A stretch of DNA of 17,353 nt from Chloroflexota bacterium (GTDB lineage Bacteria > Chloroflexota > Dehalococcoidia > SHYM01), in assembly GCA_016199375.1 (NCBI GenBank), contig JACQGV010000200.1:1-17353 (forward strand). The letters run 5' to 3'. Shown here piece after piece: positions 1 through 6,911 of this stretch (its first letter is position 1; each line of letters begins with the position of its first letter). A program made the translations under genes and the position numbers. The notes below the pieces were generated by a model, which had not been told where the DNA came from, ran no database searches, and saw only the letters and a list, made by a program, of their open reading frames with translations.

Positions 1-83
1 CGATTATATCCGCCCGGCGGGGTTTCCGGACTCCATCCTCCGACAGGCTCCGGACGAACGGAGGTGGGCGCCCCTTCTCAGGC

Positions 84-130
84 CGTTCGTCGTGAGCCTG
101 CCGAACCGCGTGCGGCAAAGCAGGCTCACG
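84..130. repeat. Inverted repeat at the 3' end of the hydrolase gene
   Basis: An 11-bp perfect inverted repeat (CGTGAGCCTGC at 91-101, its complement at 120-130) surrounds an 18-nt loop. The right arm overlaps the stop codon of the hydrolase gene on the minus strand. No T-run follows, so it is not a standard intrinsic terminator. From memory, the left half (84-108) resembles a dispersed intergenic repeat of the type GGTTCGACAGGCTCACGACG seen in many genomes. Only this one copy is visible here. Confidence 0.5.
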
Positions 131-953
131 CCCCCAGGAACTGGCGCACGGCCCGCTCGAAGGCAGCCGGTTGGTCGGCGGGCACCGGATGGCCCGAATC
201 GGGGACGGTGACCAGGGTGGCGTGGGGGATGGTCCCGGCCATGCGCTCCGCCACCTCGGGCGCCAGGATGTCGCTCTCGGCGCCCCGGACTATCAGCGTG
301 GGGCAGGGCACGCGCGCCAGGGCGGGCCAGAGGTCGGGGACCGCCGGGGTCCACTGGCGCAGCGCGGGGTCCAGCTTCCAGCGCCAGCGGCCATCGGGCT
401 GACGCCGCACGGCGTGGTGGGCGCGGTGCCGCAGCGCCTTCTCGTTGCGGAAGCCCCCCAGCGAGCGCAGGTACTGGAAGGCCTCCTCCTGCGAGGCGAA
501 CTCAGGGGGCGGGGCGACCTGCCCCGCGCGGATGCGCCCCGCGCCGGCGGCCATGATCTCGGGGCCGATGTCCACAATCACCAGCCGGTCTACCTTGGAG
601 GTATCGCGGGCCATGTAGCCCATGGCATTGAGGCCGCCCATGGAGAGGCCGATAAGGATGAACCGGTCGAGGCCGAGGGCGGCCACGAACCCCACGACAT
701 CGTCAACGAAGCGCTCGTGAGTATAGCCGTCCTGCGCCCAGGCGGAATCGCCATGCCCGCGCTGGTCCAGGGCCAGGATATGGTAGCGGCCCCGGAGAGC
801 GGTGGCGAAGAAGTCCCAGGTGTGGGCGTGGCCGGTGTAGCCGTGGAGAAGCAGCATGGGCGGGGCGTCCGCGTTGCCCCAGTCCAGGTAGTGCAGCCGC
901 AGGCCGTTCACGCCGACGTAGCGGTCCTGGGCGGCCTGGAGCTCTAGCGCCAT
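126..953 (-). CDS. Alpha/beta-fold hydrolase
   Basis: A 275-residue protein of the alpha/beta hydrolase superfamily, probably a cytoplasmic esterase or related hydrolase. The order of motifs is canonical: the oxyanion-hole segment LLLHGYTG (residues 34-41), the DQRGHGDS strand-turn (63-70), the nucleophile elbow GLSMGG with Ser104, a likely acid Asp228 in RGAESD, and His255 in DSGHPVP. Length is normal for the family. I start it at the ATG at 953, because the reading frame extends further upstream only by running antisense-like through the neighbouring MaoC gene. A purine-rich GAGAGGG lies about 7 nt upstream. It begins 14 nt after the MaoC-like gene, so the two are probably cotranscribed, and a role on an acyl-CoA or ester intermediate is plausible. 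The substrate cannot be told from sequence. Confidence 0.9.
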   Translation of the reverse strand: MALELQAAQDRYVGVNGLRLHYLDWGNADAPPMLLLHGYTGHAHTWDFFATALRGRYHILALDQRGHGDSAWAQDGYTHERFVDDVVGFVAALGLDRFILIGLSMGGLNAMGYMARDTSKVDRLVIVDIGPEIMAAGAGRIRAGQVAPPPEFASQEEAFQYLRSLGGFRNEKALRHRAHHAVRRQPDGRWRWKLDPALRQWTPAVPDLWPALARVPCPTLIVRGAESDILAPEVAERMAGTIPHATLVTVPDSGHPVPADQPAAFERAVRQFLGA

Positions 954-967
954 CGCCCGCACCCTCT

Positions 968-1420
968 CTAGCCTTTCCCCCGCGCCGGCAGGCGCACCGT
1001 GGCCTTGCCCGGCGCCGTGTTCTCGCCCCTCTGGTTCTCCACCCACACCTCCAGGTCCACCAGGTGCTCGCCGTTCTCGACGCGCTTGCCCGTGACCTTC
1101 CCTTTGGCGGTGAGGGTGTCGTTCTTGAGGTTCAGCCCCGTGTAGCGGAGTTCGACTTCGACGATGTCGCCGCTGTCGCCGATCCAGTCGCGGAGCATGT
1201 GATGTACGTAGGTCCAGCGCAGGTTGCCCATGCCGAAGACGCCCGGCTGCTTGGCGGCTTTGGCCGCCTCGTCGTCCATGTGGAAATAGATGAACTCGTC
1301 GTTGACGGCGGCGTAGCGGTTCCAGTTCATCAGGTCCGTCACCCGCACGAAGGGGGGTGTCTCCTGGCCCTCGCGCACATCCTCCCACCACAGCTTGACC
1401 GCGTAGCTTAGCTTGGCCAT
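968..1420 (-). CDS. MaoC-like hot-dog dehydratase domain protein
   Basis: A 150-residue protein with the look of a single MaoC/hot-dog domain, a fold used by enoyl-CoA hydratases. The segment AAVNDEFIYFHMDDEAAK (residues 37-54) matches the family pattern in which an Asp (D41) and a His (H47) form the hydratase pair. VFGMGNLRWTYV (61-72) corresponds to the following glycine-containing helix. The C-terminal half, with alternating strands around KNDTLTAKGKVTGKR and EVWVENQRGE, fits the beta-sheet of the fold. The ATG at 1420 has a GGAGG box at 1430-1434, 9 nt upstream. Its neighbour at 1497-2015 looks like the complementary N-terminal-type domain, suggesting a heteromeric hydratase. The substrate is unknown. 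Confidence 0.8.
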   Translation of the reverse strand: MAKLSYAVKLWWEDVREGQETPPFVRVTDLMNWNRYAAVNDEFIYFHMDDEAAKAAKQPGVFGMGNLRWTYVHHMLRDWIGDSGDIVEVELRYTGLNLKNDTLTAKGKVTGKRVENGEHLVDLEVWVENQRGENTAPGKATVRLPARGKG

Positions 1421-1439
1421 AGTTCGCTGCCTCCACAGA

Positions 1440-1482
1440 TTCTCCGCTCGGGCGGATTCTTCGCTGCGCTCAGCATGACATG
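1440..1482. repeat. Possible dispersed intergenic repeat
   Basis: The 76-nt gap between the two hot-dog genes contains a stretch (TTCTTCGCTGCGCTCAGCAT near 1457-1476) that resembles, from memory, short palindromic repeats of the TTCTTCGCTxCGCTCAGxATGACA type scattered between genes in many bacteria. Only one copy is present here, so the assignment needs a genome-wide count. Confidence 0.35.
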
Positions 1483-1496
1483 GTGCGGGGGCCGCG

Positions 1497-2015
1497 TCAG
1501 TACCTGATGCCGGTGCCGACGGTCACCTTCACCAGCTCGCCCTTCTGGTTGGTCCAGCGGTTCTCGGTGAAGGTGAAGAGCAGAAGCCCCGTCTTCTTGC
1601 CCAGGGCCTCTTTCAGGTCCACCAGCTTGCTCACTGAGGTGATGACGTCGCCCGCGCGCATAGGGTTGTGGTAGCGCACCCGGCTGCCGCCGTTCATCCC
1701 CCGCGAGCCGGGGACATCGGCGCTGTCGCCCTTGACCTGGCTCTTGAGTACCTCCATAAGGCGCGCCCAGCCCTCGTCGTCCACCGGCCAGGCGAAGGGG
1801 TTGAAGTCGTAGGGTGCGATGATGCCGCCCCACTTGGTGCCGCGGGCATACCCATCGTCCCAGTAGATGCGCGGCGGGCGCTCCGGCCAGTAGGTGGCGA
1901 TGGCCCACTTGCGGATGTCGCTGAGGGCGATGGGGGGCGAGACCCGCCGCTCGCGCTCCACTCCCAGCTCCGCCCGCAGCTCCGGGGTGATATAGGTGGT
2001 CGGTTGCTCAGGCAT
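1497..2015 (-). CDS. MaoC N-terminal-type (FAS1-like) dehydratase domain protein
   Basis: A 172-residue protein resembling the N-terminal hot-dog domain of two-domain MaoC dehydratases (the PF13452 type). Visible features are VSPPIALSDIRKWAIATYWP (residues 25-44), a substrate-entrance segment YWDDGYARGTKWGGIIAP in which the domain's usual Asp and apolar loop fall, then a long helix and strands ending SVSKLVDLKEALGKKTGLLLFTF. The ATG at 2015 has a strong Shine-Dalgarno (AAAAGGAGGT, 2026-2035 on the complement) with 10 nt spacing. It sits 76 nt before the second hot-dog gene on the same strand. In known systems such paired half-size proteins form a heterodimer in which one supplies catalytic residues and the other shapes the acyl pocket. 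The pairing here is inferred from adjacency. Confidence 0.78.
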   Translation of the reverse strand: MPEQPTTYITPELRAELGVERERRVSPPIALSDIRKWAIATYWPERPPRIYWDDGYARGTKWGGIIAPYDFNPFAWPVDDEGWARLMEVLKSQVKGDSADVPGSRGMNGGSRVRYHNPMRAGDVITSVSKLVDLKEALGKKTGLLLFTFTENRWTNQKGELVKVTVGTGIRY

Positions 2016-2067
2016 GCTCCGGCTGACCTCCTTTTGGCGACTAGCCCCTATTCTCTCACAGGCGTGG

Positions 2068-2316
2068 CTAGAGGTCGCGGGCCCTGGCCTGCCGTAGCTC
2101 CGTCAGGCGCTGCCAGAGGCGGCTCCACACCAGGCGCCGCTCGCGGTCGGTCAGCTCCCTGCCCAGCTCTCTGCGGCAGGCTCCCACCGCCTTCCCCGCC
2201 AGGTAGCCCCAGCTCTTCGGCGTGTCGGCCAGCCACCTCTCGACCATGTCGGCATTGTTCTCGATGGCCAGCCGCACCGCTTGTTCGATTGGAGTACCCT
2301 CGGGCTCCGGCCGCAT
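2068..2316 (-). CDS. Small conserved-looking hypothetical protein
   Basis: An 82-residue, charged, probably all-helical soluble protein that I cannot assign to a family. It has no signal peptide, membrane segment or metal-binding motif. Notable segments are ENNADMVERWLADTPKSWG (residues 19-37), LAGKAVGACRRELGRELTDRERRLVW and an Arg-rich tail. The composition and codon use look like real coding sequence in this high-GC genome, and it is the first reading frame of the minus-strand cluster, 52 nt before the MaoC N-terminal-type gene. No Shine-Dalgarno precedes the ATG at 2316, so the transcript may be leaderless or the start may be wrong. It diverges from the aldo/keto reductase gene, with 55 nt between the two starts that must hold both promoters. 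Confidence 0.6.
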   Translation of the reverse strand: MRPEPEGTPIEQAVRLAIENNADMVERWLADTPKSWGYLAGKAVGACRRELGRELTDRERRLVWSRLWQRLTELRQARARDL

Positions 2317-2371
2317 TTACACCCGCGCCCGCGCCTGCTAAGTTAGGCCCAAGCTGAAAGGAGAGTCCGCT

Positions 2372-3325
2372 ATGCGCTATAAGAAGATGGGCCGGACCGG
2401 CCTGAAGGTATCCGAGCTGTGCCTGGGCTGCATGACCTTCGGCGGCCAGGCCGACGAGGAGACCTCCTTCGCCATCATGAACACGGCCCTGGAGGCCGGC
2501 TGCAACTTCTTCGACACCGCCAACGTCTACACCGAAGGCCGCTCCGAGCAGATCGTGGGCCGCTGGCTCAAGGGCCGCCGCGAGTCCGTCATCCTGGCCA
2601 CCAAGGCGCGCGCCCCGGTCGGCAAGGGCCCCAACGACTCCGGCGTCTCCCGCAAGCATATCATGCGCGCAGTGGAGGACAGCCTGCGGCGCCTCCAGAC
2701 CGACTATATAGACCTCTACCAGGTCCACTCCTGGGACCCCGACACACCCATTGAAGAGACCCTGCGGGCGCTGGACGACCTGGTGCGCGCCGGCAAGGTG
2801 CGCTACATCGGCTGCTCCAACTTCGCCGCCTGGCAGCTGTGCAAGGCACTCTGGGTCAGCGACGCGCGCAACCTGGCCCGCTTCGACTGTCTTCAGCCCC
2901 GCTACAATCTTATCTTCCGCGACATCGAGGAGGAGCTGCTGCCCCTCTGCGCGGCCGAGGGCGTGGGCATTATCGTGTACAACCCCCTGGCCGGGGGCTT
3001 CCTGAGCGGAAAGTACACCCGCGACCAGGAGCCGCCCGGGGGCACCCGCTTCGCCCTGCGGCGCGACATCTACTGGAAGCGCTACTGGCACGACCGGCAC
3101 TTCGACGCCGTGGACCGCCTCAAGGAGATCGCCTCGTCTCACGGCAAGAGCATCGTCCCCTTCGCCGTCGCCTGGACGCTCCGGAGCCCCGTGGTCACCG
3201 CAGCCATCGTGGGCGCCACCTCGGTGGCCCAGCTCCAGGAGAGCCTGGGCGGCTTCGGGATGAGCATCGGCCCCGAAGAGATGAGCGCCTGCGACGAGGT
3301 CTGGGGCTTCCTGCGGGGGCGCTGA
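2372..3325 (+). CDS. Aldo/keto reductase
   Basis: A 317-residue NAD(P)H-dependent oxidoreductase of the aldo/keto reductase superfamily, a cytoplasmic TIM barrel reducing aldehydes or ketones. The catalytic tetrad is complete: Asp48 (FFDTAN), Tyr53 (VYTEGRSE), Lys78 (LATKA) and His119 (YQVHSWD). The cofactor-binding C-terminal signature is seen in VGATSVAQLQESLGGF. The N-terminal MRYKKMGRTGLKVSELCLGCMTFG segment is typical of the general-reductase (AKR11/12-like) branch. The ATG at 2372 has an AAAGGAGAG ribosome-binding site at 2357-2364. The gene ends 4 nt before the CoA-transferase start, so they form a translationally close pair. The physiological substrate is unknown. Confidence 0.93.
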   Translation: MRYKKMGRTGLKVSELCLGCMTFGGQADEETSFAIMNTALEAGCNFFDTANVYTEGRSEQIVGRWLKGRRESVILATKARAPVGKGPNDSGVSRKHIMRAVEDSLRRLQTDYIDLYQVHSWDPDTPIEETLRALDDLVRAGKVRYIGCSNFAAWQLCKALWVSDARNLARFDCLQPRYNLIFRDIEEELLPLCAAEGVGIIVYNPLAGGFLSGKYTRDQEPPGGTRFALRRDIYWKRYWHDRHFDAVDRLKEIASSHGKSIVPFAVAWTLRSPVVTAAIVGATSVAQLQESLGGFGMSIGPEEMSACDEVWGFLRGR

Positions 3326-3329
3326 CGCC

Positions 3330-4517
3330 ATGCCCGGCGTGCTGGAAGGCATTCAGGTCCTGGACCTGGCGACGATGTGGGCGGCGCCCCTAGCCGCGGC
3401 CTATCTGGCCGACCAGGGCGCCCAGGTCGTCAAGGTGGAGCCCCTGCAAGGCGACGAGGCCCGCCGCACCCTGACCACGCCGCCCCTGGCCAGCGGGGAG
3501 AGCCGCGCCTGGCTGGCGGCGGGCCGGGGCAAGCGCGGCATCGCCCTGGACATCGCCCGTCCCGCGGGGCGCGAGGTCGTGCGCCGCCTGGTGGCCCGCA
3601 GCGACGTGCTGCTGGCCAACTTCCGGCCCGGCGTGGCGCGGCGCCTGGGCTACGATTACGAGACGCTGCGCGGCATCAACCCGCGCCTGGTGCACGTGGC
3701 GCTGACCGCGTACGGGGACAAGGGCCCCTACGCGGGCCGGCGGGGCTACGACCGGCTGGTGCAGGCGCTCGCGGGGATGCTGCGCCAGCCCCGCCCGGAG
3801 AGCCCGCCCCAGGCCGCCGGTGTTTGGGCCGCGGACATGTCCACCCCCTGGGCCATCTGCTACGGGGTGGCCCTGGCGCTGCTGCACCGCGAGCGCACTG
3901 GCCGGGGCCAGCTCGTGGAGACGTCGCTCCTGCACATGGCCCTGGCCATGCAGACGGTGGACCTGGTGCGGGCTGAGCGGGAGGCGCCTCCAAACCCCGC
4001 GCAGGGCGACTACGCCAGCCAGGCCCTCTTCGCGCCCTACCGGTGCGCCGACGGCCTCTGGCTGAACCTGGTGGTCGTGAGCGACCGGGAGTGGCAGGCG
4101 CTCTGCGAGTGCCTGGGCGTCGCTCATCTGGCCCAGGATCCCCAGTTCGCGGGCGCCAACGACCGCGCCCGCCACAGCCAGCCCCTCTACGAGCTGCTGG
4201 AGGGCCTGTTCGCCACCCGGCCCCTGGCGGAGTGGCTGGAGGCCCTCCAGCGCCACGACGTGCCCTGCGCGCCGGTGCTGGCGCGCGAGCAGGTCTTCGA
4301 CAGTCCTCAGGTGAAGGCCAACGGGATGGCGCTGGCGCTGGAGCATCCCACTGCGGGGAGGCACGAGACCGTCAGCGCCCCGCTGCGCCTGGATGCGGCG
4401 CCCGGCCCCGCCCCGCGCCGGGCGCCCCTGCTGGGCGAGCACACCCTGGAGGTGCTGCGCGAGCTGGGGTATTCGCAGGAGGAGGTCCGGGGGCTAAGGG
4501 ATGCAGGCGCCATCTAG
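3330..4517 (+). CDS. Family III (CaiB/BaiF-type) CoA-transferase
   Basis: A 395-residue member of the CaiB/BaiF/formyl-CoA transferase family, which moves CoA between carboxylic acids through an aspartyl-CoA intermediate. Family hallmarks are VLDLATMWAAPLAAAYLADQGAQVVKVE (residues 10-37), the GKRGIALD strand (67-74), the ANFRPGVARRLGYDYETL segment (96-113), and Asp169 in AADMSTPWA, the expected nucleophile position. The later LFAPYRCADGLWLNLVV and CAPVLAREQVF motifs belong to the second half of the interlocked ring fold. Length is usual. The start at 3330 lies 4 nt after the reductase stop with no clear separate ribosome-binding site, pointing to coupled translation. Together the pair may process an acyl-CoA, but the substrate is not readable from sequence. 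Confidence 0.92.
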   Translation: MPGVLEGIQVLDLATMWAAPLAAAYLADQGAQVVKVEPLQGDEARRTLTTPPLASGESRAWLAAGRGKRGIALDIARPAGREVVRRLVARSDVLLANFRPGVARRLGYDYETLRGINPRLVHVALTAYGDKGPYAGRRGYDRLVQALAGMLRQPRPESPPQAAGVWAADMSTPWAICYGVALALLHRERTGRGQLVETSLLHMALAMQTVDLVRAEREAPPNPAQGDYASQALFAPYRCADGLWLNLVVVSDREWQALCECLGVAHLAQDPQFAGANDRARHSQPLYELLEGLFATRPLAEWLEALQRHDVPCAPVLAREQVFDSPQVKANGMALALEHPTAGRHETVSAPLRLDAAPGPAPRRAPLLGEHTLEVLRELGYSQEEVRGLRDAGAI

Positions 4518-4631
4518 TGATAGCTCCGGGGAGAGGAAGGAGGCAAGCACAAAACGGCATGCGGCCATCTTGACTTTCGGTGGATTTGATTCTAGACTTC
4601 GTTTGGAACGCACGTTCGGGGCAGGTGCCTG

Positions 4632-5330
4632 ATGGGCTTGATGACTGACAAACAAATAAGGCAAGCGGTCGAAGCTAAGAGAGTTGTGATTGAAAACTTC
4701 GACACCAAGTACCTCCAGCCTGCAAGCTATGATATGCGGCTCGGGGAAGAGGCCATCACGGCTACGCTGCGCGAGAAGATCAATCCTGCCCAAAAGGGCC
4801 TGTTAACTATTCCATCCGGAGATTTCGCGCTTGTCACCACCCATGAAAGAATAGTGATGCCACCAGATATGGCTGGTCATCTAGGCATGCGTTCTCATTA
4901 TGCTAAGAAGGGGCTTGTTCTCCTTTCCGGCCCCCAGATAGACCCCGGCTTCAAAGGCGTATTGGTTCTAGGTTTTTCAAACCTTAGCCCTCGCGATATC
5001 ATCATCCCGTACAAGGACTCGCTCTGCACTGTCGAGTTCTATTCTCTAGAACAACCAGCGGAAAAGGGGTACCAGGGTGAGTACCAGGAACAGGTTGGCA
5101 TTTCAGCCAGAGACCTGGAGAACTTAGTCGAAGCCCAAGGGATGACCTTTGGACAGGTCATCAAAACTCTAGGGGAGTTAAGTCTAAATGTTAAGGAGTT
5201 AACTCTAAATGTTAAGTCGCTTTCGGATTCAGTCAGCTTTATGAGGTGGTTCGTCCCCGTTGGTCTAGCAGGCACAGCCCTTATCATCACAGTTGCCATA
5301 GCTATCATCAATATTCTCACGAGACGGTAA
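4632..5330 (+). CDS. Membrane-anchored dCTP-deaminase/dUTPase-fold protein
   Basis: A 232-residue protein whose N-terminal 155 residues resemble the dCTP deaminase/dUTPase family: LQPASYDMRLGEE (28-40), GMRSHYAKKGLVLLSG (85-100), IDPGFKGVLVLGFSN (103-117) and YQGEYQEQ (147-154). Compared with classic Dcd, the position of catalytic Glu138 (VLEFYN) reads VLGFSN, giving Gly114, and the Arg115 position appears as Lys92, so deamination looks unlikely. A heptad-patterned stretch (about 180-200) encoded by a 21-bp tandem repeat leads into one transmembrane helix (206-228) and a short RR tail, giving an N-in anchored topology. The region is AT-richer than its neighbours, suggesting transfer. I use the ATG at 4632 with weak GCAGGTG; an ATG at 4641 is also possible. 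The role is unknown: nucleotide sensing or phage defence are speculations. Confidence 0.82.
   Translation: MGLMTDKQIRQAVEAKRVVIENFDTKYLQPASYDMRLGEEAITATLREKINPAQKGLLTIPSGDFALVTTHERIVMPPDMAGHLGMRSHYAKKGLVLLSGPQIDPGFKGVLVLGFSNLSPRDIIIPYKDSLCTVEFYSLEQPAEKGYQGEYQEQVGISARDLENLVEAQGMTFGQVIKTLGELSLNVKELTLNVKSLSDSVSFMRWFVPVGLAGTALIITVAIAIINILTRR
5174..5215 (+). repeat. 21-bp tandem duplication inside the Dcd-like gene
   Basis: Two adjacent 21-nt units (5174-5194 and 5195-5215) differ at one position only (G5182 versus C5203). In frame they encode consecutive heptads of the form ELSLNVK and ELTLNVK, extending a probable coiled coil just before the membrane helix. Confidence 0.9.
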
Positions 5331-5403
5331 GCAGACGGCGCTGAGCCAGCTTGCTCAACCATGCCTATACCACAGTCGCTTCGGAACCGATTCGCGCCGC
5401 TGC

Positions 5404-5432
5404 TTGACGTAAGGCGACGGGGGCGGTAGACT
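5404..5432 (+). promoter_or_regulatory. Sigma70-type promoter for the SAM riboswitch and threonine synthase gene
   Basis: A TTGACG -35 box (5404-5409) and a TAGACT -10 box (5427-5432) are separated by exactly 17 nt. Predicted transcription would start near 5439, just before the riboswitch P1 stem that begins at about 5454. No experimental start is known. Confidence 0.65.
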
Positions 5433-5453
5433 AGCACCACAACTGAATAGGCG

Positions 5454-5568
5454 CCCCTTATGCAGAGTGGCGGAGGGACCGGCCCTGTGAAGCCCCGCAA
5501 CCGGTCCTTCACCGATGAGGTGAGGGACACGGTGCGAAGTCCGGCAGATAGTTCTGCAACATGAGAGG
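5454..5568 (+). promoter_or_regulatory. SAM-I-type (S-box) riboswitch
   Basis: The S-box core is visible in order: the GCAGAGTGGCGGAGGGACCG segment (kink-turn and P2 entry), GGCCCTGTGAAGCCCCGCAA, ACCGGTCC forming P3 with the later GGGACACGG, and the SAM-pocket strand GGTGCGAAGTCCGGCAGA. P1 pairs CTTATG (5457-5462) with CATGAG (5560-5565, one G-U), extended by CC/GG pairs. The P1 3' strand AGAGG (5564-5568) can alternatively pair with CCTCT (5581-5585), the 5' arm of the following terminator. SAM binding should therefore favour termination and switch the downstream threonine-synthase-family gene off. S-box elements normally control methionine, cysteine or SAM genes. SAM-IV shares the core, so the subclass is not certain. 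Confidence 0.9.
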
Positions 5569-5580
5569 CTGAGCAACAGA

Positions 5581-5607
5581 CCTCTTCCGGCGCAGAAGAG
5601 GTTTTTT
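5581..5607 (+). terminator. Intrinsic terminator, expression platform of the riboswitch
   Basis: A perfect 7-bp stem (CCTCTTC 5581-5587, GAAGAGG 5595-5601) with a 7-nt loop is followed by six T residues (5602-5607). It lies between the aptamer and the gene's ribosome-binding site, and its 5' arm overlaps the antiterminator pairing described for the aptamer. Confidence 0.92.
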
Positions 5608-5633
5608 GTTTGCCCCGCCCAGGAGGAGCGGCG

Positions 5634-6872
5634 ATGTCCTTTGCCCGAGCCCTGCGCTGTCGCGAGTGCGGCCGCGAGTACAAGCTTGCCCCCAGCAACG
5701 TCTGCGAGTTCTGCTTCGGCCCCCTGGAGGTCGCCTACGACTACGAGGCGATCAAGGCCGCCATCAGCCGCGAGCGCATCCAGGCGGGCCCCCGTACCCT
5801 CTGGCGCTACCAGGACCTACTGCCCGTGGACGGCAACGCCCGGGTGGACATCGCCGACGGCTTCACCCCCCTTATCAAGGCCAATAACCTGGGCAAGGAG
5901 CTGGGGCTCGACGAGCTGTACCTGAAGAACGACTGCGTCAACCCCACCTACTCCTTCAAAGACCGGGTGGTCGCCGTGGCTGCCAGCAAGGCCATCGAGC
6001 TCGGCTTCAAGACCCTGGCCTGCGCCTCCACCGGCAACCTGGCCGGTTCGGTGGCCGCCCACGCCGCCCGCGGCGGGCTGGAGGCCTTCGTCTTCGTCCC
6101 CGCCGACCTGGAGGCCGGCAAGATCATCGGCGCCGCCGTCTACGGCCCCACCATCGTCGCCGTCAAGGGCTCCTACGACGAGGTGAACCGCCTCTGCTCC
6201 GAGCTGGCCGACCGCTATCCCTGGGCCTTCGTCAACATCAACGTGCGGCCCTACTATGCCGAGGGCTCGAAGACCCTGGCCTACGAGGTGGCGGAGCAGT
6301 TGGGCTGGGGGACGCCCGCCCACGCCGTGGTGCCGGGCGCCTCGGGCTCCCTCTTCACCAAGATATGGAAGGGGTTCAACGAGTTCCACCGCCTGGGCCT
6401 CATTGGGCCCGTCAGCACCCGCATGCACATCGCCCAGGCCGAGGGCTGCTCCCCCATCGTCACGGCGTATAAGGAGGGGAGCAAGTTCATCCGGCCGGTG
6501 AAGCCCAACACCATCGCCAAGTCCCTGGCCATCGGCAACCCCGCCGACGGCTACTACGCCCTCAAGACCATCGTGGAGTCCCAGGGCTCCGGCGTGGCCG
6601 TCAGCGACGAGGAGCTGGTGGAGGGGATGAAGCTGCTGGCGCGGACCGAGGGCATCTTCGCCGAGACGGCGGGCGGCGTCGCGGTGGCGGGGCTGCGCCG
6701 GCTGGTGCAGGCGGGCCTGATCAAGCGCAAGGACCCGACGGTGGCCTACATCACCGGCAATGGCCTCAAGACCCTGGAAGCGGTGGCCGGGAACCTGCTC
6801 CATCCCCTGACGGTGGAGCCCACAGTGGCGTCCTTCGAGGCGGCCCTCAAGCAGCGCACTGCTCGTAGCTAG
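5634..6872 (+). CDS. thrC: Threonine-synthase-family PLP enzyme under SAM riboswitch control
   Basis: A 412-residue fold-type II PLP enzyme of the threonine synthase family, which normally converts O-phosphohomoserine to threonine. It starts with a zinc-ribbon-like CREC...CEFC motif (Cys9, Cys12, Cys24, Cys27). The PLP lysine is Lys109 in NPTYSFKDR, the cofactor-phosphate loop is ASTGNLAGS, and ITGNGLK lies near the pyridine-ring site. The start is the ATG at 5634, supported by AGGAGGA at 5621-5627; a TTG at 5610 is inside the terminator context and is rejected. Repression of a threonine enzyme by SAM makes little sense, and the nearby NIL and MoaD-type genes point to sulfur transfer. A homocysteine-forming variant using O-phosphohomoserine is therefore a real alternative to threonine synthesis. 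The symbol reflects the family only. Confidence 0.88.
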   Translation: MSFARALRCRECGREYKLAPSNVCEFCFGPLEVAYDYEAIKAAISRERIQAGPRTLWRYQDLLPVDGNARVDIADGFTPLIKANNLGKELGLDELYLKNDCVNPTYSFKDRVVAVAASKAIELGFKTLACASTGNLAGSVAAHAARGGLEAFVFVPADLEAGKIIGAAVYGPTIVAVKGSYDEVNRLCSELADRYPWAFVNINVRPYYAEGSKTLAYEVAEQLGWGTPAHAVVPGASGSLFTKIWKGFNEFHRLGLIGPVSTRMHIAQAEGCSPIVTAYKEGSKFIRPVKPNTIAKSLAIGNPADGYYALKTIVESQGSGVAVSDEELVEGMKLLARTEGIFAETAGGVAVAGLRRLVQAGLIKRKDPTVAYITGNGLKTLEAVAGNLLHPLTVEPTVASFEAALKQRTARS

Positions 6873-6911
6873 AGGTTGTTGCCCTTACCCCCAGCCGCCA
6901 TCGAGGGAGGC

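Noticed and set aside
126-1436. A single 436-codon minus-strand frame extending the hydrolase upstream through the MaoC-like gene.
   Set aside because: The upstream part is Arg/Gly/His-rich with no domain and lies over the clearly better MaoC-like protein in another frame. The ATG at 953 gives a normal-length hydrolase.
2048-3352. A 434-codon open frame antisense to the aldo/keto reductase.
   Set aside because: It mirrors the GC-rich codon pattern of the reductase, whose full catalytic tetrad is present; the antisense product has no recognisable motif.
5817-6803. A 328-codon minus-strand frame opposite the threonine-synthase-family gene.
   Set aside because: Gly/Asp/His-rich shadow of a GC-rich gene with no motif.
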